A DNA stretch of 7,462 nucleotides from Methanolinea sp. UBA473. Lineage in GTDB: Archaea; Halobacteriota; Methanomicrobia; Methanomicrobiales; Methanospirillaceae. Location: the NCBI GenBank assembly GCA_002509495.1, contig DAEV01000084.1, forward strand, positions 12,728-20,189, written 5' to 3'. Position numbers and translations under genes: made by a program. Positions 1 through 5,039 of the stretch are shown here, piece by piece. Position 1 is the first letter of the stretch, and every line of letters begins with the position of its first letter. The notes beneath the pieces were generated by a model. That model saw only the letters and a list, made by a program, of their open reading frames with translations. It had not been told where the DNA came from and ran no database searches.

Positions 1-398
1 TCATGGGGTTTGAAAAGGGGTTGTCCTACTGGAAACAGTACTGTACACAGGGAGGTTACCTCGTGGTTTCCGATCTGGCCCTGTTCGAATCCCCTGCACC
101 GGAAGAACTGATCGATTTCTGGAAACCCTATGGCGTTACCGTGTACACCGAAGAAGAGAAATTACGGCACATATCCCGTTCAGGACTGGAGCTCCTGAAC
201 ATGTTCCGGCTTGAGGAAAAAGGATGGCGGGAACATTTCTATGAACCGATGCTACAGGTAATCGGAACCTTACGAAAAGAACACGGAGATCTCCCGGAAT
301 GTGCAGGTGTCCTGGACGCTCTCGAGCGGGAAGCGGTCATCTACCGGAAATATGGGAAATTTTACGGGTACACGTTCTTCGTGATGCAGAAACCGTAG
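1..398 (+). CDS. SAM-dependent methyltransferase, C-terminal part (5' end outside window)
   Basis: The frame is open from the left edge, and the Met at position 3 is probably internal. About 131 residues are visible. The segment GGYLVVSDLALF looks like the strand-4/5 region of a class I Rossmann methyltransferase, where families usually show 'L(K)PGGYLVVSE'. It is followed by an acidic/aromatic helical stretch (EELIDFWKPYG) and ends in a typical last-strand motif, YGYTFFVMQKP. The SAM-binding glycine motif would lie upstream of the window, so the substrate cannot be inferred. The gene ends in TAG, and no coupled partner follows: the next 80 bases are non-coding and lead into a decayed repeat. 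It probably marks the ordinary chromosomal side of the island. The fold assignment is inferred from these motifs; the exact family is not recognised. Confidence 0.72.
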   Translation, partial: MGFEKGLSYWKQYCTQGGYLVVSDLALFESPAPEELIDFWKPYGVTVYTEEEKLRHISRSGLELLNMFRLEEKGWREHFYEPMLQVIGTLRKEHGDLPECAGVLDALEREAVIYRKYGKFYGYTFFVMQKP

Positions 399-478
399 GG
401 TACTGGATTTTTCTTAGGGAATGAATCCATCAAACCTCTTTAAGGGATAAAGGGGTTGCAGGGGAGAGGGAGATCCCC

Positions 479-706
479 TCACTTCCCCAGGCTACTGTTC
501 CATCTTCCCCGGTGTTTCCCGTGGGGTCGAGGACCCGGTCCTTCCATTCCCAGGAGACCCGGAATCACGACATACGAGAGCACTCCGGCGGAGACGAAGA
601 TCCCGACCATTTTTCATGCAGATCACGACCAGTACCGGGGCGAGGAGAATGGCAGCCTCACGCTCACGGGCGGGAACGGTGTCGGCCAACGCCCCGACGA
701 GTGCAC
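479..706 (-). pseudogene. Decayed repeat copy A: 3' part of gene 1 plus gene 2 relic
   Basis: On the minus strand a short tract reads ADTVPA (the end of gene 1) and then EAAILLAPVLVV, a hydrophobic segment of gene 2. A one-base frame change then leads to KMVGIFVSAGVLSYVVIPGL. The same sequence recurs in copies D and E, and its last part in C. Copy A has no intact frame: the join of the two genes, the step after LAPVLVV and the tail are all out of register. Its left end (TCACTTCCCC) matches the left ends of C, D and E. Its right end stops matching D and E at about 704-706, directly beside the HEPN remnant. This is a relic, not an active gene. What the ancestral protein did is unknown; the two hydrophobic stretches suggest a small membrane protein. 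Confidence 0.7.
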
Positions 707-732
707 AGACGGCGTTAAGTTGGAGAGAGGGT

Positions 733-840
733 TCAGGGCCTTAATGCGGTGTAGATGGCCTGTAGTTTAGTGGTGCGCATGGATTGGACGAACTCGATTT
801 CGTCAAGGATGTGACGGAGATACACCCATTCACTCTTCAA
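733..840 (-). pseudogene. Truncated HEPN (HepT-like, DUF86) toxin remnant
   Basis: Directly downstream of the MNT gene on the minus strand, and overlapping its stop codon, a 35-codon frame begins at TTG (840-838). It reads SEWVYLRHILDEIEF and ends at TGA (735-733). This is the usual first helix of DUF86/HEPN proteins ('..YLEDILEAIE..'), and it sits where hepT normally sits after mntA. The conserved middle (IGEA..K), the RX4HXY active site and the C-terminus are all absent, because sequence of repeat copy A begins about 30 bases further on. I read it as a HEPN gene cut off by recombination with copy A. If so, the MNT gene upstream lacks an intact partner in this window. The remnant is short, so recognition rests on one helix plus gene order. 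Confidence 0.55.
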
Positions 841-1156
841 TCCAGATCACTTCCGTTTCGATCCTCGGGCGAAGGTATTTGTCGATTCCTCCTACCGTCA
901 GCAGGTCCACTTTCCGCTTGAACAGAGCCTCAAGCTCGTCGGCAAGGTACACGAGGTTATGGAGGGACGCGTGTCCTTCCACAAATTCCACGAGGATATC
1001 CACATCACTGTGTTTCGTCTGCTCACCCCGGGCGAACGACCCGAACATTCCGATCCTCTGCACACCATAGGTTTTTTTAAGAGCCGGAGCTGCAAGTTCA
1101 AGACGCCGAAGCATCGAATCATTCCGTGATCTCTTAGTCGCGCTCAGTCCGGGCAT
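830..1156 (-). CDS. mntA: MNT-domain nucleotidyltransferase (MntA-like antitoxin)
   Basis: A 108-residue minimal nucleotidyltransferase. The signature GSX10DXD is intact (GSFARGE at 39-45, D51 and D53), and a third acidic residue lies in KRKVDLLTV (D84), so all the metal ligands seem present. In studied MntA/HepT pairs this enzyme neutralises the HEPN toxin by AMPylating a tyrosine near its RX4HXY motif. Its partner here is only a 35-codon remnant (733-840), so this copy is probably an orphan. The ATG at 1156 is favoured because AAGGA lies 8-12 bases upstream on the minus strand; an internal ATG at 1114 would give 94 residues, closer to the usual family start. A perfect hairpin (1170-1188) lies just upstream and may be an operator. 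Sure of the family, less sure of the start. Confidence 0.85.
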   Translation of the reverse strand: MPGLSATKRSRNDSMLRRLELAAPALKKTYGVQRIGMFGSFARGEQTKHSDVDILVEFVEGHASLHNLVYLADELEALFKRKVDLLTVGGIDKYLRPRIETEVIWIEE

Positions 1157-1169
1157 GAAGAATTCCTTA

Positions 1170-1188
1170 CCTATGGCTTGGCCATAGG
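1170..1188 (-). promoter_or_regulatory. Perfect 8-bp hairpin/palindrome upstream of the MNT gene
   Basis: CCTATGGC-TTG-GCCATAGG forms an 8-bp stem with a 3-base loop. It ends 13 bases before the ATG at 1156, and the weak ribosome site lies between the two. An AT-rich box (CTTATTT on the minus strand, about 1193-1199) lies about 25 bases further upstream, so the palindrome would cover the likely transcription start. That is a good place for an autoregulatory operator. The palindrome is directly visible; the role is inferred. Confidence 0.4.
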
Positions 1189-1204
1189 GTGAAATAAGAG
1201 TATG

Positions 1205-1500
1205 GACTCCCGGTGATGTTCGCGGCTGAATTCCCTGCCACGGTCTTTGACCGGGCGGTGATCTGGCCGACGGTCACTGTGTCGTCGTCCTCGTGACATC
1301 GATGTGGGCGGTGTAGGCCTCGCGGTTCTTCCTCCACCCTGGTCCTGGGGGACGTCGCCGTAGGTGTAGGCTGTGCAGCCGAACGGATTGTCCGTGATGA
1401 CACTCTGGACGATGGTGTTGAAGGTGGTCACATCTGCGATCGGTGCGGTCAGTTCCCGTTCAACTTCTCCCCTTTCCTCTGGATTCTCCCGTCCCGCGAT
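1205..1500 (-). pseudogene. Decayed repeat copy B: N-terminal and middle part of gene 1
   Basis: On the minus strand the sequence reads through, in successive frames, ADVTTFNTIVQSVITDN, then REAYTAHIDV, then DTVTVGQITA and NITG. At least two frameshifts separate these blocks, so it is not a working gene. Bases 1208-1311 match copy D (3357-3459) closely. The part to the right (1312-1500) is the only material in the window for the N-terminal half of gene 1. The copy stops at about 1205, beside the MNT promoter region. I recall similar hypothetical proteins with an NPFGCTAY-type motif in Methanomicrobiales, but cannot verify that here. The right limit is soft: the open frame fades at about 1500-1515, upstream of hicB. 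Confidence 0.6.
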
Positions 1501-1608
1501 CCGAATGGCTCCGCAGTGGACAAGAGAACGATATTATCCCTGAAAGGATACAATACACTGAGACCAATGACAGCCCAGTCAGAAGGATGTCGAGTCAGGA
1601 TCTTTCCG

Positions 1609-1848
1609 TTGCTTCGGTATGTGGAGGAGGCGCTACGGCGGGCAGTGTACGATACCGATGAGAATGGGATCATCATCGGGAAAGTACCTGAAGCACAGGG
1701 ATTCTTTGCAGAAGGGGCGACCCGGAAGGAGGCAGAAGAAAACCTGCGGGACGTCATCGAAGGAAACATTCTTCTCGCATTGCAGCTGGGCTTTGATATC
1801 CCCCAACTACCGGGTATTCCGATTCGATATGTCGAGACTGGCACCTGA
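1609..1848 (+). CDS. hicB: HicB-family antitoxin
   Basis: A HicB-like protein, about 79 residues from a TTG start at 1609. The partial RNase-H-like fold is visible in RAVYDTDENGIIIGKVPEAQ, GFFAEGATRKEAEENLRDVI and EGNILLALQLG (residues 11-61), which matches the usual HicB pattern of an edge strand, 'PE..G..A.G.T..EA..NL', and a long helix. I chose TTG 1609 because AGGA lies 8 bases upstream (1597-1600) and the protein then has normal HicB length. An ATG at 1516 in the same frame would add 31 residues unlike HicB. The stop overlaps the hicA start by 20 bases. HicB binds and blocks HicA and normally represses its own operon; no obvious added DNA-binding domain is seen. The order is hicB then hicA, the reverse of the best-known bacterial pair but common elsewhere. 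Confidence 0.82.
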   Translation: MLRYVEEALRRAVYDTDENGIIIGKVPEAQGFFAEGATRKEAEENLRDVIEGNILLALQLGFDIPQLPGIPIRYVETGT

Positions 1849-2053
1849 ACGGCTTGATCAGGTGATCGGGAAACTTCGGAAGATCGGGTTCATCGGGCCG
1901 ATTCCCGGAGGGAAACACCAGCGGATGGTGAATCTCTCGACCAAGAAGATCATCCCTCTCCCGGCTCATGGCAAGAAGGAAATCAGTGTGGGACTGATCC
2001 GGGAAATTATCCGGGAAGTAGGCATTTCGCGCGAAGAATGGCTTGAGTTGTGA
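1829..2053 (+). CDS. hicA: HicA-family mRNA interferase toxin
   Basis: A 74-residue double-stranded-RNA-binding-fold toxin. The motif PIPGGKHQRMV carries the expected catalytic histidine (H30). The segment IPLPAHGKKEISVGLIREII and the end REVGISREEWLEL match the HicA pattern 'VPxHxxKELxxGTLRxILRxAGxS'. The ATG at 1829 gives the standard HicA length and overlaps hicB by 20 bases, so the two are translationally coupled; the same frame is open further upstream but there it is only the out-of-frame shadow of hicB. HicA proteins cleave mRNA and halt translation when not bound by HicB. Both members look intact, so this is the one TA pair here with no visible damage. A 130-base stretch without recognisable content follows before repeat copy C. 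Confidence 0.85.
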   Translation: MSRLAPERLDQVIGKLRKIGFIGPIPGGKHQRMVNLSTKKIIPLPAHGKKEISVGLIREIIREVGISREEWLEL

Positions 2054-2182
2054 TGTCTTACAAGAGACCCTGTCCGATACATTCAAGAACGAATCCCCAA
2101 GGCACGGGAATAATGGAAGAAGTACTGGAATTTTGGTAGTTTCGTTTGTGATATGTGGTTAGCAGAGGCCTACGGGAGGATA

Positions 2183-2255
2183 TCACTTCCCCTTCTCTTC
2201 CACCCCGTCTTCCCCGGTGCTTCCCATGGGGTCGAGGACCCGGTTCCACATGATG
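2183..2255 (-). repeat. Repeat copy C: 3' end of gene 2; left member of a 73-bp direct repeat
   Basis: On the minus strand this reads MWNRVLDPMGSTGED and runs to a TGA at 2185-2183, the C-terminal tail of gene 2. It matches 2958-3030 over 73 bases with only two mismatches, in the same orientation. Homology stops sharply at 2255, where the MNT/HEPN module's leader begins. The two copies bracket that module exactly (period 775 bp), as attachment-site duplications or a tandem-duplication scar would. Confidence 0.75.
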
Positions 2256-2309
2256 CGAAATTGACACCAAGATTTTAGTTATGAAGAGTTGATATTGACC
2301 TGGAAGAGA

Positions 2310-2594
2310 ATGGATGTTATTTCGCTCCTCAGGCTGCATGGACCCATCCTGAAAAAACGATTCGGCGTTGCAAAAATTGGCATTTTCGGCTCCTTTGCCC
2401 GGGGAGAGGAGCGCCCCGAGAGCGATGTGGATGTCCTTGTTACATTCAGGAAAGGCAAAGAAACGTTCAATAATTATATGGACTGTAAATTTTATCTCGA
2501 GGACCTCTTCGGGAGGAAGGTCGATCTCGTCATGAAAGGGGCGTTGAAAAAGCGGCTCAAACCTCAAATCCTTGACGAGGTCGTGTATGCATAG
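2310..2594 (+). CDS. mntA: MNT-domain nucleotidyltransferase (MntA antitoxin)
   Basis: A 94-residue minimal nucleotidyltransferase. GSX10DXD is intact (G27-S28, D39, D41) within IGIFGSFARGEERPESDVDV, and a third Asp sits in GRKVDLV (D72). It is clearly related to, but divergent from, the MNT protein at 830-1156. It is followed with an 8-base overlap by a HEPN gene, the standard mntA-hepT arrangement in which MntA inactivates the HEPN RNase by adding AMP units to its active-site tyrosine. The ATG at 2310 follows a purine-rich GGAAGAGA; a TTG at 2289 in the same frame would add seven residues and is less likely. The upstream junction with repeat copy C at 2255 leaves only about 55 bases for a promoter. 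Confidence 0.87.
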   Translation: MDVISLLRLHGPILKKRFGVAKIGIFGSFARGEERPESDVDVLVTFRKGKETFNNYMDCKFYLEDLFGRKVDLVMKGALKKRLKPQILDEVVYA

Positions 2595-2936
2595 GACTGC
2601 CCTGCAGCTGCTCGACGATATTCTCGAAGCGATTGATAATATCGAGGAAGACACTTCGGAAATCACCTACGATGATTTTGTTTCTGACAGGCGCCGCAGG
2701 GACGCAGTGATACGAAACTTCGAAGTAATCGGAGAAGCGATCAAGAATCTTCCACCGGATCTCAGGGAAAGGTACCCAAACACTGACTGGAGAAAGATCG
2801 CAGGATTCCGAGATGTCCTCACTCATGTCTATTTGGAATCAAACCGACGATCCTTTGGGATAATGCAAACACTGAGATTCCAGGATTGAGAAAGGAAATT
2901 CGGCACATTCTCCGGGATGAGATGAAGAAAGGATAA
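2587..2936 (+). pseudogene. hepT: HEPN toxin (HepT, DUF86) with a C-terminal frameshift
   Basis: The start ATG (2587) overlaps the MNT stop. Residues 1-82 are a normal DUF86 HEPN protein: LLDDILEAIDNI helix, DAVIRNFEVIGEAIKNLP, IAGFRDVLTHVY. The last contains the RX4HXY RNase site (R75, H80, Y82), Y82 being the tyrosine MntA modifies. Immediately after Y82 the frame reads an atypical 18-residue tail and stops at 2887-2889. In the +2 register from 2832 the expected family ending is plain (FGIKPTILWD, then LRKEIRHILRDEMKKG, stop 2934-2936). Restoring one T in the TATTTGG at 2830-2836 joins the two. So this is a one-base deletion or a sequencing error, not a natural end. The active site is retained, so the short product might still be toxic or misfolded. 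The family is certain; functional status is open. Confidence 0.85.
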
Positions 2937-2957
2937 AGGGGAAGAAGGAAAAACCCC

Positions 2958-3459
2958 TCACTTCCCCTTCTCTTCCACCCCGTCTTCCCCGGTGCTTCCC
3001 ATGTGGTCGAGGACCCGGTCCCACATGATGAGGAGACCGGGAATCACGACGTACGAGAGCACTCCGGCGGAGACGAAGATCCCGACCATTTTCCATGCAG
3101 CTCACGACCAGTACCGGGGCGAGGAGAATGGCAGTCTCACGCAAGGGCGGGAACGGTGTCGGCCCACGCCTCGACGAGTGCGGTGATGGAGTCGTCCGTG
3201 TAGGAGGAGATCCGGACCCGGGTACGCGGCTGAAGGTGACATAGTAGACCTCGCCGGACGGGTCATGGCACGCAGACGAGCACGAGTGGGGACTCGGCCT
3301 CGGTGTCGCGGACGGGGTCGCCGCCCATGGCAGCGGTAAGATTGGCGTTCGCGAGGATCCCGGTGATGTTCGCGTTGAATCCTGCGACGTTGTTCGACCA
3401 TGCGGTGATCTGGCCGACGGTCACTGCATCGTCGTCCTCGTGACATCGATGCGGGCGGC
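2958..3459 (-). pseudogene. Decayed repeat copy D: middle of gene 1 through the end of gene 2
   Basis: The longest copy. From right to left on the minus strand it reads VTVGQITAWSNNVAGFNA, NITGILANANLTAAMGGD, then frameshifted VYYVTFSR, SSYTDDSITALVEAWADT, VPALA with TGA, all gene 1. A gene-2 frame follows that could start at an overlapping TTG (LRETAILLAPVLVV). After a frame slip it reads MVGIFVSAGVLSYVVIPGLL and ends IMWDRVLDHMGSTGED...KGK with TGA at 2960-2958. This gives the best picture of the ancestral pair: a soluble-looking protein overlapping a small hydrophobic protein with a charged C-terminal tail. Several frame slips rule out function. The right edge stops matching copy B at about 3459, 26 bases from the HEPN stop at 3485; the left 73 bases are the right-hand member of the direct repeat with copy C. 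Confidence 0.7.
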
Positions 3460-3484
3460 AAACGATTGGTCTTGCTCACGGGGT

Positions 3485-3832
3485 TCAATTTTGATGATAA
3501 TCAGATATTATTCGGCATACCTTTTCTGCATCCAAAACGACACTTTGTGCAGTGGCTTCGCCGTAGGTTAATCCATAACCAGCGGACTCTCGAGCTGTTT
3601 TTGCATTCCGAATGTCAATCACGATATCTGCGGGAAGTATGCCCTTATTTGTAAAAAGTTCCTCAACTGCAATAATCAGACAATCATGGCTGTGTTCGTC
3701 ATATCCAACGCTAAACAAAAGTGATTTAAACGCATGAAACATGGAGAAATACCCTTTCACAATTGCCCATTTGAGATCGGATCCCTGAAGGGACACCTTC
3801 GCAGATTCAAGATCGTTTTCTGCCTCTTTCAT
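3485..3832 (-). CDS. HEPN-domain protein (PF05168-like), partner of the wHTH-MNT protein
   Basis: An all-helical protein of 115 residues. It begins KEAENDLESAKVSL, then KWAIVKGYFSMFHAFKSLLF and EHSHDCLIIA, and near the end RESAGYGLTY with DAEKVCRII. This is the HEPN pattern 'AE.DL.AA......W..A..H.YFA..A..ALL.....SHD....R..ADYG'. The canonical RX4-6H RNase motif is not seen: the expected position reads R81-E-S-A-G-Y. So it may not be an active RNase. It lies 71 bases downstream of the nucleotidyltransferase (3904-4596), in the same orientation, and probably in one transcript. A short overlapping frame just upstream (RSAESDYVK, ending TGA at 3831-3829) looks like the missing first helix in another register, so the start at 3832 may be secondary to a frameshift. 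Confidence 0.75.
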   Translation of the reverse strand: MKEAENDLESAKVSLQGSDLKWAIVKGYFSMFHAFKSLLFSVGYDEHSHDCLIIAVEELFTNKGILPADIVIDIRNAKTARESAGYGLTYGEATAQSVVLDAEKVCRIISDYHQN

Positions 3833-3903
3833 TTCACGTAATCACTCTCTGCGGATCGATGACGCATCTTCTTAAAAGGCGGCGATTCTTGCAGTTTTGA
3901 AAT

Positions 3904-4596
3904 TTAAAAGACATGTTCTCCCTCTTTTAAAATAATCCCCTGATTGATACTGGCGTGAAAATTCTTATCTTCCATTTTCATTCTATACGTTTCATCCGGT
4001 GTGGTGATCACAGGGGACAGGACTCTGTGGATTCTGTTTTGAAAGTCGTTTAGAATCGTACTCACTTTCTCTTTTTCTATCGTTTCAATAAAAAGATCGA
4101 TATCGCTCGCGGAGGTATCTTCTCCTTTTGCACAACTACCATACAGGATTGAATTCGTTGAAACGGGCCCAAGGGTTTTGATCAGATCATTCAATTCCAT
4201 CAGGGTGAAACAAATTTTCATATGCCGTAACAGTACGCTATCCATATTCGCCTGGTAAAAAACAAGATTTCCGACGTTTTCACGGTTAACCAAACCCAAA
4301 TTTTCCAGTTTTTTCAGATTTTTACTGATGAGCGATACATCATAATTCAATAATCGCGACAGATCTCTGACATGGAATTTCACTGTATATTCTCTTCCAA
4401 GCGTAACAACCAGCATTAATGACGATTTCCTGAACAACGTACTGTAATGATCCAAAAAAATCCATTGATCTTCGAAGAGCAGTTTGTCATTTGAATCCAC
4501 TCCCTCCTCCCCGTCCAGATCACGATTCGACATACGTTGATTATCATTCAACAATTGTTGATTTTTATTCTTCATTCGTTGAAAATAAGTCAACAT
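3904..4596 (-). CDS. Winged-helix DNA-binding domain fused to MNT nucleotidyltransferase
   Basis: 230 residues from the ATG at 4596. Residues about 60-118 form a winged-helix unit (HVRDLSRLLNYDVSLISKNL, then KKLENLGLVNRENVGNLVFY), like ArsR/MarR-type regulators. Residues 150-172 carry the nucleotidyltransferase motif LYGSCAKGEDTSASDIDLF with GSX10DXD intact (G153-S154, D165, D167). So one protein can both bind DNA and transfer nucleotides, and it probably autoregulates the module and modifies the HEPN protein encoded downstream. The first about 25 residues are Asn/Gln-rich and unlike a domain. An AT-rich box at 4598-4610 is too close to ATG 4596 but about 25-30 bases from the ATG at 4575, which may be a leaderless start; ATG 4533 is also possible. 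The gene is more AT-rich than its left neighbours, which suggests a separate origin. Confidence 0.8.
   Translation of the reverse strand: MLTYFQRMKNKNQQLLNDNQRMSNRDLDGEEGVDSNDKLLFEDQWIFLDHYSTLFRKSSLMLVVTLGREYTVKFHVRDLSRLLNYDVSLISKNLKKLENLGLVNRENVGNLVFYQANMDSVLLRHMKICFTLMELNDLIKTLGPVSTNSILYGSCAKGEDTSASDIDLFIETIEKEKVSTILNDFQNRIHRVLSPVITTPDETYRMKMEDKNFHASINQGIILKEGEHVF
4549..4560. promoter_or_regulatory. Palindrome CAACAATTGTTG, possible operator
   Basis: A perfect 12-base palindrome, flanked on both sides by further GTTGA/TCAAC half-sites (near 4536-4541, 4578-4583 and 4588-4593). They lie within the first codons of the longest form of the wHTH-MNT gene, or in its leader if translation starts at 4533. 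The repeated half-sites fit a binding site for a winged-helix dimer, perhaps the gene's own product. This is inferred from symmetry and position only. Confidence 0.35.
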
Positions 4597-4597
4597 G

Positions 4598-4610
4598 GTA
4601 TAAAAAATTT
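4598..4610 (-). promoter_or_regulatory. TATA-like box for the wHTH-MNT / HEPN transcript
   Basis: On the minus strand the sequence AAATTTTTTATAC precedes the gene. It resembles an archaeal TATA box and would place the transcription start near 4577, at or beside the ATG at 4575. This is pattern recognition only. Confidence 0.35.
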
Positions 4611-4618
4611 ACGCGAGA

Positions 4619-4659
4619 GGGATTCCCCGACGATAAAAAGTGAGCAGAGAGGGAATCCC
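4619..4659. terminator. Inverted repeat between the wHTH-MNT gene and repeat copy E
   Basis: GGGATTCCC (4619-4627) and GGGAATCCC (4651-4659) are perfect complements separated by 23 bases, and each half is itself nearly self-complementary. They lie just beyond the 3' end of relic gene 2 of copy E. Copies A and D carry similar G-run/C-run sequence at the same place, so this may be the old terminator of the gene pair. No T-run is obvious. Confidence 0.3.
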
Positions 4660-4660
4660 C

Positions 4661-4935
4661 TCACTTCCCCTTCTCATCCACCCCGTCTTCCCCGGTGCTT
4701 CCCATGTGGTCGAGGACCCGGGTCCTTCCATTCCCAGGAGACCGGGAATCACGACGTACGAGAGCACTCCGGCGGAGACGAAGATCCCGACGATCAACAC
4801 TTCATTTTCCCTGGCAGCTCACAACCAGTACCGGGGCGAGGAGAATGGCAGTCTCACGCAAGGGCGGGAACCGTGTCGGCCCACGCCTCGACGAGTGCGG
4901 TGATGGAGTCGTCCGTGTAGGAGGAGATCCGGACC
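4661..4935 (-). pseudogene. Decayed repeat copy E: 3' end of gene 1 plus gene 2
   Basis: On the minus strand it reads TDDSITALVEAWADTVPALA with the gene-1 stop. A gene-2 frame beginning at an overlapping TTG (LRETAILLAPVLVV) follows and hits a stop. After a longer spacer than in A or D it reads EVLIVGIFVSAGVLSYVVIP in another register. The tail is shifted by an extra C in the CCCGGG at about 4717. The left end is the shared TCACTTCCCC, and its internal sequence (CCTTCCATTCCCAGGAG) matches A more closely than C or D. Homology to D ends at about 4935; beyond it the sequence becomes AT-rich and belongs to the BREX-like operon. Non-functional. Confidence 0.7.
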
Positions 4936-4967
4936 TGGCTAAAATCAATTTCTCCTGGGAGAATTTT

Positions 4968-4998
4968 GCTAAAATTAAAAAAATTCAAATTCTTTAAG
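4968..4998 (+). promoter_or_regulatory. AT-rich promoter-like region for the BREX-like operon
   Basis: The run GCTAAAATTAAAAAAATTC is the only strongly AT-rich block between the end of repeat copy E and the ATG at 5040. It sits where an archaeal BRE/TATA element would give a leader of roughly 20-45 bases. No transcription start can be fixed from sequence alone. Confidence 0.35.
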
Positions 4999-5039
4999 TG
5001 TCTATTCGCACTACACTACAATAAGGCGGGTTAGGCAAA

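Noticed and set aside
456..770. Plus-strand open frames over the relics at 456-770, 2992-3203 and 4537-4997, sharing an Arg/Pro-rich repeated peptide (e.g. ITTYESTPAETKIPTI)
   Set aside because: They lie antisense to the decayed gene pair and are conserved only because the DNA is repeated. The hydrophobic segments and natural stops make sense on the minus strand, not here.
1167..1431. Minus-strand frames of 78 and 86 residues as intact genes
   Set aside because: They cross at least two frameshifts relative to copy D, and each covers only part of the gene-1 pattern; annotated as a relic instead.
1449..1844. Minus-strand 131-residue frame opposite hicB
   Set aside because: It is the antisense shadow of a clear HicB gene and shows no family pattern.
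2056..2182. A further TA or HEPN remnant between hicA and copy C
   Set aside because: No frame longer than a few codons matches a family I know on either strand; left as unexplained non-coding sequence.
2058..2666. Minus-strand 202-residue frame
   Set aside because: It runs antisense through copy C and the MNT gene. The plus-strand GSX10DXD protein and the coupled HEPN gene explain the region.
479..4935. Integron-like array with attC sites, or a CRISPR array
   Set aside because: The repeats are long coding relics of unequal length with no attC fold or regular spacing, and no integrase or cas gene is present.
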